Shown: positions 49,792-58,470 of the stretch, one piece after another
Position numbering within the stretch: position 1 is the first letter of the stretch
Layout of the letters: each line of letters opens with the position of its first letter
Assembly: GCF_002794255.1 (NCBI RefSeq)
Contig: NZ_PGGW01000069.1
Span: 610,877 to 674,876 of the forward strand
Length of the DNA: 64,000 bases
Reading direction: 5' to 3'
From: Streptomyces carminius
Lineage (GTDB): Bacteria; Actinomycetota; Actinomycetes; Streptomycetales; Streptomycetaceae
Translations under genes and position numbers: made by a program
The notes under the pieces: generated by a model
Seen by the model: the letters and a program-made list of their open reading frames with translations, nothing else
What the model was told of the DNA's origin: nothing
The model's database searches: none

Positions 49792-49842
49792 GTGAGGTCC
49801 TTAGTCGGTCTCGTCATGGTCTGGTCAGCTTGGGGGCGGGCC

Positions 49843-50826
49843 CTATCGTACGGAAGGACGCCCGGTGGGGTCCGGCGGGTCCGCGTTGTCCGGTCCGGCG
49901 TGCGGGTGGCTCCCCGAGGCGCGCAGGAAGGCCGTGACGCCGTCGGCGAGGCCCTCGGCCGCGCGCTGCCGCCAGGCCGGATCGGTCACCAGCCGGGCGT
50001 CGCGCGGATCGCGCATGTTGCCGCACTCCAGGAACACCTTGGGCACCCGGGAGAGGTTGAGGCCGCCCAGGTCGCCGCGGGTGACCAGACCGGTCTCGGC
50101 CACGGTGGGCCCCAGGTAGCCGGCGGGACCGGTGCCGGTGGCCGCCGCGAAGGCGTCGGCCAGCTCCTCGCCCAGCAGCCGGGACGGGCCGGTGATCCGC
50201 GTGGTGTCGGCGCCGCCCTCCTTCACCCGGGCCGGGACGATGACATGGAAGCCCCGGTTGCCCTTTCCCGAACCGTCGGCGTGCACGGAGACCGCGGCGT
50301 CGGCGTCCACGGTGTTGCCCCGCGCGGCGCGTTCGTCGATGCAGGGCCCGTACGGGCGGTCGCCGTCATGGGTGAGCACCACCCTGGCGCCCCGCTCCGC
50401 CAGGATGTCCCGGGCCCGGCGCGAGACGTCGAGGGTGAAGGCCGCCTCCGCGTAACCGGAGTTCGTGGCCGTGCCGGTGGTGTCGCACTCCTTGCGGCCC
50501 GTGCCGATGTCGACCCGGCGGGCGATCTCGCGGGTGTGCTCGCGGTTGTCCGGATTGTGCCCGGGATCGATCACCACCACCGTGCCCCGCAACGGCCCGC
50601 CGTCCCCGCCGTCCCCGTCCGGTTCCCCGGGCTCCCCTGATTCCGGGGAGCCGGCCGTGGGTGCCGCCGGGGGTGAGGCCTGTGAGGTGCCCGGGGCGGG
50701 TGCGCCGGGCTCCCGCCCGGAGTCCTCCTGGCGCACCGACCGCCACGCCGACCAGCCCGCCAGACAGACGGTCAGCACGAGCGCGAGGACTGCCAGAGCG
50801 GTGAACGGGCGGCGGCCGAGGGACAT
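49843..50826 (-). CDS. N-acetylmuramoyl-L-alanine amidase (Amidase_3), membrane-anchored or secreted
   Basis: A 327-residue protein from ATG 50826. The N-terminal helix (FTALAVLALVLTVCLAGWSA) is followed by a Ser/Pro/Gly/Asp-rich spacer to about residue 80. The Amidase_3 domain shows VVVIDPGHNPDNREHTRE (first His), AAVSVHADG (second His) and VPKVFLECGNMRD (catalytic Glu). The Glu-equivalent zinc ligand after the first His is E in NREHTRE. It cleaves the stem peptide from muramic acid in the wall. Single gene. Confidence 0.92.
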   Translation of the reverse strand: MSLGRRPFTALAVLALVLTVCLAGWSAWRSVRQEDSGREPGAPAPGTSQASPPAAPTAGSPESGEPGEPDGDGGDGGPLRGTVVVIDPGHNPDNREHTREIARRVDIGTGRKECDTTGTATNSGYAEAAFTLDVSRRARDILAERGARVVLTHDGDRPYGPCIDERAARGNTVDADAAVSVHADGSGKGNRGFHVIVPARVKEGGADTTRITGPSRLLGEELADAFAAATGTGPAGYLGPTVAETGLVTRGDLGGLNLSRVPKVFLECGNMRDPRDARLVTDPAWRQRAAEGLADGVTAFLRASGSHPHAGPDNADPPDPTGRPSVR

Positions 50827-50864
50827 GACCGGAGATCGTAGCGGTGCGGCCGGGGCCGGTGCCG

Positions 50865-51521
50865 TCAGACGCCCGGGCCCGTACGCCGCAGGACGCGCAG
50901 TGAGCGGAACGCGGACACCTCGGCGAAGGCGCCCGACTCCAGCGCGCGCCGGTAGATCCGGTACGGCGCCTGCCCGCCGTCGGCCGGATCCGGGAACACG
51001 TCGTGGATCACCAGCAGTCCGCCCTCGGCCAGTTGCGGTGCCCAGCCCTCGTAGTCGGCCCGCGCGTGCTCGTCGGTGTGGCCGCCGTCGACGAAGACCA
51101 GCCCCAGCCGCCCGCCCCACAGCGCGGCGATCCGCGGCGAGCGGCCGACCAGCGCCACCACGTGCTCCTCCAGCCCGGCGGTGTGCAGGGCGCGGCGGAA
51201 GAAGGGGAGGGTGTCCATCAGACCGACCCGCGGATCGACCAGTTCCGGATCGTGGTACTCCCAGCCCGGCTGCTGTTCCTCACTGCCCCGGTGGTGGTCG
51301 ACGGTCAGTACGGTCACGTCCCCGTCCGCCCGGCGGGCGGCGTCGGCCAGCAGGATGGTGGAGCGCCCGCAGTAGGTGCCGATCTCCAGCAGCGGCAGTC
51401 CCAGGCGCGCCGCCTCGACGGCGGCGGCGTACAGCGCCAGCCCCTCGTCGGCGGGCATGAAGCCCTTCGCGGCCTCGAAGGCGGCGAGGGCCTCGGGTGT
51501 CGGCCGCGCGGCGGTTTCCAA
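50865..51521 (-). CDS. Class I SAM-dependent O-methyltransferase-like protein
   Basis: A 218-residue protein. TTG 51521 is the best start: AAGGGA lies 8-13 bases upstream and no ATG or GTG is suitably placed. LPLLEIGTYCGRSTILLADA is the SAM-binding motif, VLTVDHHRGSEEQQPGW follows and LGLVFVDGGHTDEHARADYE carries the metal/acid region. This is the cephalosporin-hydroxylase/CmcI-like or class I O-methyltransferase group. Substrate unknown. It diverges from the hydratase gene with a 305-base gap that shows no other feature. Confidence 0.85.
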   Translation of the reverse strand: METAARPTPEALAAFEAAKGFMPADEGLALYAAAVEAARLGLPLLEIGTYCGRSTILLADAARRADGDVTVLTVDHHRGSEEQQPGWEYHDPELVDPRVGLMDTLPFFRRALHTAGLEEHVVALVGRSPRIAALWGGRLGLVFVDGGHTDEHARADYEGWAPQLAEGGLLVIHDVFPDPADGGQAPYRIYRRALESGAFAEVSAFRSLRVLRRTGPGV

Positions 51522-51826
51522 CGGTTGTCCCTTCCTCGCCCGGCCCGGGGGCGGCCTGGTCCGGCCCGGTGCCGGGGCCCATGCTGCCCTACGCCCCACC
51601 GGCCCGCCCGGCGGGGGCGGCGGGAGCGGCGGAACCGCCGGGCACCCGGGGCGTGTCCGAAAAGCCATCGCCCGGAGCGGCCCGGCACCCGCGGGCCGCC
51701 ATACTGTTCCTCCGGCTACCGGCCGGGTGCGTCGGACAGGGGCCTTCCGACGCCCGGGGACACCGGCCGGAGCGCGTTCTCACCGTCCGCCATCGTGCAC
51801 CGCGGCAGCCAAGGAGCGAGCCTCCC

Positions 51827-52702
51827 ATGCCCATCGACCCGGCCAAGGCCCTCGCAGCCGACCCCGTCACGACCGAACTCGTCTGGGACCACCGGGACGT
51901 GCAGCTCTACCACCTGGGGATCGGTGCGGGTGTCCCCGCCACGGATCCGCTCGAACTGCGCTACACCCTGGAGCGCGGACTGCGCGTCCTGCCCGGCTTC
52001 GCCACCGTCGCGGGCGGCCGGCCCGCCCTGCTGGACGGGCTGTACGCGCCCGGCGTCGACGTCGAGCCGTCCGCCGTCTCGCACCGCGAGCAGTCCCTCA
52101 CCCTGCACCGGCCGGTCCCGGTGAACGGCAGGGCGGTGCGGACCTCACGGATCACCGCCGTCCACGACCGGGACGAGGACGCCGTCGTCGTGCTGAGGTC
52201 CGAGGTCGCCGACGGCGACGGGCCGATGTGGAGCTGTACCGCCGGGCTGCTGGTCCGGGGCGGGGGCGGTCTCGACGGCGGGCGGGGCGCGGGCCGGGCC
52301 AGACGGCCCGGACGCGGCCCGGCGCGCACGCCGGAGCGGGAGCCGGACCTGGACCTCACCCGGCCGGTCCAGGAGAACCTGGCACTGCTGTACCGCCTGT
52401 GCGGTGACCACAACCCGCTGCACACCGACCCCGAGCACGCCCGGGACGCGGGCCACGACCGGCCGCCCCTGCACGCCCTGTGCGTCTACGGGATGGCGCT
52501 GAAGGCCGCCGTGGACACCGCGCTGGGCGGGGAGGTGGAGCGGGTGCTCGGCTACCGGGCGCGTTTCGCGGGGGCCGTCTTCCCCGGCGAGACCCTGCGC
52601 GTGCGGCTGTGGCGGGGCGACGGGCGGCTGACGGCGGCCGTCACCGCCGCCGACCGGGGCGACGCCCCGGTGCTGGCCGACACCGTCGTCCACCACGCGT
52701 AG
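51827..52702 (+). CDS. (R)-specific enoyl-CoA hydratase, hydratase-2/MaoC family
   Basis: A 291-residue protein from ATG 51827, with AAGGAG 11-16 bases upstream. It has the double hot-dog fold. The N-terminal half has TELVWDHRDVQLYHLGIGAG. The C-terminal half has the hydratase-2 motif YRLCGDHNPLHTDPEHAR, with the catalytic Asp/His pair. A Gly/Arg-rich linker of about 25 residues joins the halves. It hydrates trans-2-enoyl-CoA to the (R)-3-hydroxy product in fatty-acid or sterol side-chain breakdown. Homologues are often in lipid-degradation regulons. No KstR-type site was seen in its leader. Confidence 0.92.
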   Translation: MPIDPAKALAADPVTTELVWDHRDVQLYHLGIGAGVPATDPLELRYTLERGLRVLPGFATVAGGRPALLDGLYAPGVDVEPSAVSHREQSLTLHRPVPVNGRAVRTSRITAVHDRDEDAVVVLRSEVADGDGPMWSCTAGLLVRGGGGLDGGRGAGRARRPGRGPARTPEREPDLDLTRPVQENLALLYRLCGDHNPLHTDPEHARDAGHDRPPLHALCVYGMALKAAVDTALGGEVERVLGYRARFAGAVFPGETLRVRLWRGDGRLTAAVTAADRGDAPVLADTVVHHA

Positions 52703-52831
52703 GGCCGCGACACCGGAACAGGCCCACCGGCTCGCGGCCCGGTGGCCGGTGTGCGGTCGCCCGGGCAGCCGGAGGCCCCGGGCGCCGGAGGAGGCGACGG
52801 CACCCGGGGCCGGGGGCGGGCGGACCGGCGG

Positions 52832-53020
52832 TCAGCTTCCCGGGCCGTCCCGCTCCGGCGACCCGGGGCGGCGGTGGCGGCCCTGGGCGGGCACCCTCAT
52901 CTCCTCCTCGACAGCGGCCCGGCCCCGGTGTCTGCCCCGGGACGCGGCGTTGTCGGTGCTCGCCTCGGCGCTCGGCTCGGTGCTCGTCTCGGTGCTCGGC
53001 TCGGTCTCGGTCTGGGACAT
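52832..53020 (-). CDS. Small disordered, charged protein
   Basis: A 62-residue protein from ATG 53020 with GGAG nine bases upstream. It has a Ser/Thr/Glu-rich acidic N-terminus (SQTETEPSTETSTEPSAEAS) and a basic part with two GRHRG/QGRHRRP motifs flanking AAVEEEMRVP. The repeated GRHR motif suggests nucleic-acid or protein binding. I recognise only a general likeness to short Streptomyces proteins. Start codon, ribosome site and codon use support it. Confidence 0.6.
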   Translation of the reverse strand: MSQTETEPSTETSTEPSAEASTDNAASRGRHRGRAAVEEEMRVPAQGRHRRPGSPERDGPGS

Positions 53021-53088
53021 CGCGAACTACTCCGTGGACAAGGTGGACACGTGGCTCTTCCTCCGTACCCGACCGAATCGTAGTAGTT

Positions 53089-54384
53089 CTACGATCTTCG
53101 TTCCGTGTCGGCCCGCTCCAGCGATCCTTCCAACGCCCCCTCCAACGGGGCCTGTTGGAGCGGCACCGGAACGTACGGCACCGGCCGGGCGGTGAGCGGG
53201 CCGACCGGCGCCGCCGGGGCGGGCGGCACCCGCGGCGCGGTCCTCACCCCGTCCGCTCCTCCCTCCGCCGCCCCCTCCGCCGCCTCGTGCCCGGCCTCCG
53301 AGGGCGGTCCCGGCCGCGGCACGAACGCGAGCCCCGGGCCGGGCGGCCGCTCGCCGGGTTCCGGGCGGAACGGCCCGATCCGGGCCAGCCCGCACGGCAC
53401 ATGGGGGGCGGCGTACGGCAGCCGCAGCTCGCCGGCCGCCGTCCACAGCCCCGCCCCGCGCAGCCAGCCGCGTGGGGCGGGCAGATGCCGCAGCCGCCGC
53501 TGGGAGGGCCGCCACACGGCCACCCACGTCCCGTTCGGCCCGTCCACCCGCAGCGCCACCGCGCAGTCCTCCGGCACCAGGGCCTGGCCGGGCTGGACGG
53601 CGAAGGGCACCAGCGAGACCCCCTGCGGGCGCAGTGCCCCGGGGAAGCGCACCGGCCGGTGGCTGCCGAGCACCCCCCAGCCCAGCAGCGTCTCGCCCGG
53701 GGCGTCGGAGCGCACCAGCAGCAGCCCGCTGTCGGGGTCGGCCAGCAGCAGCCGGTCGTCGCTGTCGTCGGTGATCCGCAGCAGCGGGGACACCTCGCCG
53801 CCGCGTCCCAGGTCGACGGTGACGGTCTTGGTGCGGCCGTCGGCGTCGGTGCGGTCCAGGGCGAGCAGCCGGCCGTCGCGGTCCAGCCAGCCGCCGCCCG
53901 AGCAGCGGCCGGACACCATGGCGACCCGCTCCGGGCCGTCCGCCCCGCCGTGCACCCGCCACACCGCCGTGGTGTCCCCGCCGGGGTGGGCGGGGGAGAG
54001 GGCGTAGGCGGCCGCCCCGCCCGGGACGGGCGGCAGCAGCGTCAGCCGCTCGCATCCCACCTCGCCGAGAGGGACCTCGCCGGTGCCCGGACCGGTGGGG
54101 TAGAGCAGCGCCAGCCGGTGCCGGCCGGCGGTCCGGCGGCAGATCAGCACCCGCCCGTCGGACAGCGGCAGCACCTGGGTGCCGGGCTCCTCCGGCCGCG
54201 GCCCCGGCAGCGGCACCGCGTACGGCTCGGGACCGTCCAGTGTCCAGCGCTCGGGCACCCAGCCCCGGCCCGTACCGGTGGCGGCCAGCCGGGCCGCGTA
54301 GGAGCCGTCCGCGGCGATCGTGAAGCCGGTGTACCCCGTCCTCTCGCCGCCACCTCGGACGGCGTCGACGGCACAGACAGTCAT
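53089..54384 (-). CDS. Beta-propeller-like protein of unknown function
   Basis: A 431-residue protein from ATG 54384, behind GGAGGTGA. Repeating beta-strand patterns run through it (GYTGFTIAADGSYAARLAAT, VLPLSDGRVLICRRTAGRH, SGGGWLDRDGRLLALDRTDA, LLLADPDSGLLLVRSDAPG). They end near residue 345. The tail is Pro/Ala/Glu-rich. There is no signal peptide or membrane helix, so it is cytoplasmic. No catalytic motif. It is probably a scaffold or binding protein. Confidence 0.75.
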   Translation of the reverse strand: MTVCAVDAVRGGGERTGYTGFTIAADGSYAARLAATGTGRGWVPERWTLDGPEPYAVPLPGPRPEEPGTQVLPLSDGRVLICRRTAGRHRLALLYPTGPGTGEVPLGEVGCERLTLLPPVPGGAAAYALSPAHPGGDTTAVWRVHGGADGPERVAMVSGRCSGGGWLDRDGRLLALDRTDADGRTKTVTVDLGRGGEVSPLLRITDDSDDRLLLADPDSGLLLVRSDAPGETLLGWGVLGSHRPVRFPGALRPQGVSLVPFAVQPGQALVPEDCAVALRVDGPNGTWVAVWRPSQRRLRHLPAPRGWLRGAGLWTAAGELRLPYAAPHVPCGLARIGPFRPEPGERPPGPGLAFVPRPGPPSEAGHEAAEGAAEGGADGVRTAPRVPPAPAAPVGPLTARPVPYVPVPLQQAPLEGALEGSLERADTERRS

Positions 54385-54617
54385 CGACCAATCACCTCCG
54401 ATCACGGAGGGTAGTTTTCGCTTCCCCCGGTGGACAGTGAGAGGCGCACCCCTTCACGCATACGGGGGACTGTGGATGGTTATGGGTGACATGTCGGTCT
54501 GCGGTGTGCTTCACCCCGGGCCCCGTCCGGAAGCGGGACGGGCGCGGCCCGGGCGCGGGGTCCGGACCGTACCCGTCCCGGCCCGACGGCCCCGGCACGG
54601 CAGGTAACCTCTCACCC

Positions 54618-55490
54618 GTGCCTGCACTCGCCGATGTCATCGCCGCCCTGGACGACCTGTGGCCGCCCGCCTGGGCCGAGCAGTGGGACGCGGTCGGGAC
54701 CGTCTGCGGGGACCCGGCGGCCCCGGTGGACCGGGTGCTGATCGCCGTCGACCCGGTGCGGGAGACCGCCGAGGAGGCGGTGGCGCTCGGTGCCGGGCTG
54801 CTGCTCACCCACCACCCCCTCTACCTGCGCGGCACCACCACGGTCTACGGCGGCACCTTCAAGGGCCGCGTCGTGCACGGCCTGATCCGCGCCGGTGTCG
54901 CCCTGCACACCGCGCACACCAACGCCGACCGCGCCGACCCCGGAGTCTCCGACGCCCTCGCCGGGGCCGTCGGACTGCGGGTGGTGGCGCCGCTGGTGCC
55001 CGACCCCTCCGATCCGGCCGGCCGCCGCGGGCTGGGCCGGATCTGCGAACTGGACGTGCCCGAGCCGCTGGAGAGCTTCACCCGGCGGGTGGCCGCCGCC
55101 CTGCCCGCCACCGCGCAGGGCGTACGGGCGGCCGGCGACCCCGGGCGCCCGATCCGCACGGTCGCCGTCTGCGGCGGCTCCGGCGACGGTCTCTTCGAGG
55201 CGGTGCGGGCGGCCGGGGTCGACGCCTACCTCACCGCCGACCTGCGGCACCACCCGGCCTCCGAGGCCGTACAGCACGCTCTCTCCGCCGGCGGGCCCGC
55301 CCTGGTGGACGCCGCGCACTGGGCCACCGAGTGGCCCTGGTGCGAGCAGGCCGCCGCCGGGCTCGACGCGGTGTCGCAGCGGCACGGCTGGGGACTGCGC
55401 GTCCATGTCTCCCGCACGGTCACCGATCCCTGGACCGGCCACGCGGCGTCCGCCCCCGTACCCACCACCCACACAGGAGCCCCCAACTGA
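54618..55490 (+). CDS. Nif3-like dinuclear metal centre protein (YbgI/YqfO family)
   Basis: A 290-residue protein from GTG 54618. The family blocks are AEQWDAVGTVCGDP, LLLTHHPLYLRG (metal His pair), ALHTAHTNADRADPGVSDAL and the late VDAAHWATEWPW. It lacks the PII-like insert of YqfO, so it is the short form. These hexameric proteins hold two metals. Some act as GTP cyclohydrolase-type (FolE2-like) or hydrolase enzymes, but the role is unsettled. Translation of the next gene overlaps its stop codon. The block with zinc-ribbon and RNase H genes is conserved in Streptomyces. Confidence 0.93.
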   Translation: MPALADVIAALDDLWPPAWAEQWDAVGTVCGDPAAPVDRVLIAVDPVRETAEEAVALGAGLLLTHHPLYLRGTTTVYGGTFKGRVVHGLIRAGVALHTAHTNADRADPGVSDALAGAVGLRVVAPLVPDPSDPAGRRGLGRICELDVPEPLESFTRRVAAALPATAQGVRAAGDPGRPIRTVAVCGGSGDGLFEAVRAAGVDAYLTADLRHHPASEAVQHALSAGGPALVDAAHWATEWPWCEQAAAGLDAVSQRHGWGLRVHVSRTVTDPWTGHAASAPVPTTHTGAPN

Positions 55491-56230
55491 ACGCCGAGCC
55501 CGCCGACCAGATCCGCCTCCTCGACGTCCAGGCCCTCGACGTGCGGCTCACCCAGCTCGCCCACCGGCGCGCGAACCTGCCGGAGCACGCCGAGATCGAG
55601 AGCCTGACCGCCGACCTCGCCCAGGTGCGCGACCTGCTGGTCGCCGCGCGGACCGAGGAGAGCGACACCGCCCGCGAACAGACCAAGGCGGAACAGGACG
55701 TCGACCAGGTGCGCAAGCGCGCCGCCCGCGACCAGCAGCGGCTGGACACCGGCGCGGTGACCTCGCCCAGGGACCTGGAGAACCTGCAGAAGGAGATCGC
55801 CTCGCTCGCCAGGCGCCAGAGCGACCTGGAGGACGTCGTCCTGGAGATCATGGAGCGCCGCGAGTCCGCGCAGGAGCGCGCCGCGGAACTGGCGCGGCGG
55901 GTGGAGTCCGTCCAGGCCAGGACGGACGAGGCGGTGGCGCGGCGCGACGCGGCCCTGGCGGGGATCGACACCGAGGCCGCCTCGGTGACCAGGGAGCGCC
56001 AGGCCGTGGCGGCCACCATCCCGGAGGCGCTCCTCAAGCTCTACGACAAGCTCCGCGGACAGCAGGGCGGCGTCGGCGCGGCCCGGCTCTACCAGCGGCG
56101 CTGCGAGGGCTGCCGGCTGGAGCTGAACATCACCGAGGTGAACGAGATCCGCCAGGCCCCGGCGGACGAGGTGGTGCGCTGCGAGAACTGCCGCCGCATC
56201 CTGGTCCGCACCCCCGAGTCGGGGCTGTGA
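55487..56230 (+). CDS. C4-type zinc ribbon coiled-coil protein (CdsZ-like), apparent CTG start
   Basis: A 247-residue protein. In-frame ATG, GTG and TTG are absent near the family start. AGGAG at 55475-55479 is correctly spaced for CTG 55487, giving a CTGA overlap with the Nif3 stop. The body is a long coiled-coil hairpin (LTADLAQVRDLLVAARTEE to RRDAALAGIDTEAASVTR). It ends in a four-cysteine zinc ribbon, CEGCRLELN and CENCRRILV. Homologues such as H. pylori HP0958 act in flagellar or RNA handling. In actinobacteria the role is not known. Confidence 0.92.
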   Translation: MNAEPADQIRLLDVQALDVRLTQLAHRRANLPEHAEIESLTADLAQVRDLLVAARTEESDTAREQTKAEQDVDQVRKRAARDQQRLDTGAVTSPRDLENLQKEIASLARRQSDLEDVVLEIMERRESAQERAAELARRVESVQARTDEAVARRDAALAGIDTEAASVTRERQAVAATIPEALLKLYDKLRGQQGGVGAARLYQRRCEGCRLELNITEVNEIRQAPADEVVRCENCRRILVRTPESGL

Positions 56231-57591
56231 TGTCCGGGATGTCCAAGGTGTCCGGCTCCACCGCTTCACCGATGTCCCTCGTCGTCGAGGCGGACGGCGG
56301 CTCGCGCGGCAACCCGGGCCCGGCCGGCTACGGGGCGGTCGTCCGCGACGCGGCCACCGGCCAGGTGCTGGCGGAGACCGCGGAGTACATCGGCACCGCC
56401 ACCAACAACGTCGCCGAGTACCGCGGGCTGATCGCCGGGCTGCGCGCGGCCCGTGCCCTGGACCCGGCGGCGACGGTACGGGTCCGGATGGACTCCAAGC
56501 TGGTCGTCGAGCAGATGTCGGGCCGCTGGAAGATCAAGCACCCCGGCATGCGGCCGCTGGCGGCGGAGGCGCGCTCCGTCCTCCCGCCGGAGGCGGTCAC
56601 CTACGAGTGGATCCCGCGCGAGCGGAACAAGTACGCCGACCGGCTGGCGAACGAGGCGATGGACGCGGGCCGGCGCGGCGAGAAGTGGCGGCCGTCCGCC
56701 TCGACGGCGGAACTCACCGCCCGGGAGGACCTCCCCACCGTCGACTCGGCCGCCCTTTCCGTCCCGCCTGTCCCGGCCACCCCGCCGGCCACCACCGAGA
56801 GCTCCGCCGAGGCGCGGGCCGCCGCCCGCGCCGCCGTCCGGCAGGCGCGCGTCCGGCAGCCGGAGCAGCCGGAGCTCCCGGAGGCAGCGGGGGGCGGGAC
56901 GGACCCCACCGCCGTCACCGCCGCACCGGAGCGGGCCGGGGGCACGGCCCAGGGCTGGGGCCCCGACCTGGGCACCCCCACCACCTTCGTCCTGCTGCGG
57001 CACGGCGAGACGGCGCTCACCCCGCTCAAGCGCTTCTCCGGCAGCGGCGGCACCGACCCCGAGCTGTCGCCGGCCGGGCTCGGACAGGCCGAGGCCGCCG
57101 CCGCCGCGCTCGCGGCCCGCGGGACGGTCCAGGACGTGGTCGCCTCGCCGCTGACGCGCTGCCGCCAGACCGCCGAGGCGGTCGCCGCGCGGCTCGGCCT
57201 GAAGGTGGAGACCGACGAGGACCTGCGCGAGGCGGACTTCGGCGCCTGGGAGGGACTGACCTTCGCCGAGGCGCGCGAGCGGTACCCGCGGGATCTGGCC
57301 GCCTGGCTGGCCGACCCCGGTGCCGCCCCCACCGGCGGCGAGTCCTTCGCCGCCGTCACCCGCCGCGTCGAGCGGGCCCGCGACCGGCTCCTGGAGCGGT
57401 ACCGCGGCCGGACGGTGCTGCTGGTCACCCATGTCACACCGATCAAGATCCTGGTGCGGCTGGCCCTGGGCGCCCCGCCCGAGTCGCTGTTCCGGATGGA
57501 GCTGTCGCCCGCGGCCCTGTCCGCGGTGGCGTACTACGCGGACGGCAACGCCTCGGTGCGGCTGTTCAACGACACGGCCCACCTGCGCTGA
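56230..57591 (+). CDS. Bifunctional RNase HI / histidine phosphatase (Rv2228c-like)
   Basis: A 453-residue protein from ATG 56230, overlapping the previous stop by one base. ATG 56272 is an alternative start. The RNase HI domain (about 15-150) has the catalytic acids in VVEADGGSRGNPGPAG (Asp), NNVAEYRGLIAGL (Glu), VRMDSKLVVEQM (Asp) and NKYADRLANEAMD (Asp). A linker of about 100 residues (Ala/Pro/Glu-rich) leads to a phosphoglycerate-mutase-type phosphatase with LLRHGETALTPLKRFSG and a second His in LLVTHVTPIK. It degrades RNA-DNA hybrids. The phosphatase half in M. tuberculosis dephosphorylates alpha-ribazole phosphate (CobC-like). Confidence 0.95.
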   Translation: MSGMSKVSGSTASPMSLVVEADGGSRGNPGPAGYGAVVRDAATGQVLAETAEYIGTATNNVAEYRGLIAGLRAARALDPAATVRVRMDSKLVVEQMSGRWKIKHPGMRPLAAEARSVLPPEAVTYEWIPRERNKYADRLANEAMDAGRRGEKWRPSASTAELTAREDLPTVDSAALSVPPVPATPPATTESSAEARAAARAAVRQARVRQPEQPELPEAAGGGTDPTAVTAAPERAGGTAQGWGPDLGTPTTFVLLRHGETALTPLKRFSGSGGTDPELSPAGLGQAEAAAAALAARGTVQDVVASPLTRCRQTAEAVAARLGLKVETDEDLREADFGAWEGLTFAEARERYPRDLAAWLADPGAAPTGGESFAAVTRRVERARDRLLERYRGRTVLLVTHVTPIKILVRLALGAPPESLFRMELSPAALSAVAYYADGNASVRLFNDTAHLR

Positions 57592-57621
57592 CTCCCGCGC
57601 CGGCCCCCGGGCGGCGGCCCG

Positions 57622-58386
57622 TCACCCGCCGTCCGGGGCGCCGTCCGGGGCGCCGTCCCGACCGCCGCTCCCGGGACCGCCCCGCCCGGCCTGGGCGCCG
57701 AGCCGGGCGGCGTCCCGGGCCAGCCGCTCGATCCGGGGCCAGTCCCGCTCGCGCAGCGCGTCCGGCGGCAGCATCCAGCTTCCGCCGACGCAGCCGACGT
57801 TCGGCAGGGCGAGATAGCTCCGGGCCGAGGCGGCGTCGACGCCGCCCGTCGGGCAGAACCGGGCCCGGGGCAGCGGCGCGGCCAGCGCCTGGAGGTACTC
57901 CGGCCCGCCCGCCGCCCGGGCCGGGAAGAACTTCATCTCCGTCACCCCGCGCTCCAGCAGCGCCATGACCTCGGAGGCGGTCGAGGCACCCGGCAGGAAC
58001 GGCACCCCGGCCGACTCCAGCGCCGTCAGCAGCCGGTCCGTGCCGCCCGGACTCACCAGGAAGCGGGCCCCGGCGTCCACCGCCGCCTCCGCCTGCTCCG
58101 GGGTGAGCACCGTGCCCGCGCCCACCACCGCACCGGGGACCTCCGCCGCCACCCGGGCGACCGCCGCCACCGCGTCCGGCGTCCGCAGGGTGATCTCGAC
58201 CGCGGTCAGCCCGCCCGCCACCAGCGCCCGCGCCAGCGGCACGGCGTCACCGGGCCCGAACCCTTCCCCCGTGCCGCCGTCCGCCCCGTCGCCGAGGGCG
58301 ACGACCGGCAGGACGGGTCCCAGGGCGAGCACGGAGGACGGTACGGACTGCTCGGCGGACTGCCCGGCGGACGGCTCGGCGCTCAT
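57622..58386 (-). CDS. eda: 2-keto-3-deoxy-6-phosphogluconate (KDPG) aldolase
   Basis: A 254-residue protein from ATG 58386. The class I aldolase barrel has the Glu in AVEITLRTPDAV, GAGTVLTPEQAEAAVDAGA, LVSPGGTD and the Schiff-base Lys in TEMKFFPARAAGG. It continues with FCPTGGVDAASARSYLALPN and GCVGGSWMLPP. It cleaves KDPG to pyruvate and glyceraldehyde 3-phosphate (Entner-Doudoroff or hexuronate breakdown). The N-terminal about 20 residues and C-terminal about 25 residues are low-complexity extensions. No edd-type dehydratase is adjacent. Confidence 0.9.
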   Translation of the reverse strand: MSAEPSAGQSAEQSVPSSVLALGPVLPVVALGDGADGGTGEGFGPGDAVPLARALVAGGLTAVEITLRTPDAVAAVARVAAEVPGAVVGAGTVLTPEQAEAAVDAGARFLVSPGGTDRLLTALESAGVPFLPGASTASEVMALLERGVTEMKFFPARAAGGPEYLQALAAPLPRARFCPTGGVDAASARSYLALPNVGCVGGSWMLPPDALRERDWPRIERLARDAARLGAQAGRGGPGSGGRDGAPDGAPDGG

Positions 58387-58470
58387 GGCGCCATCCTGCC
58401 GGTGCCCGTCACCCGCCGCAACGCCGGTTGCACCCGGTGCAACGGAGCCCGGCACTGCGCCCGGCGGTGC

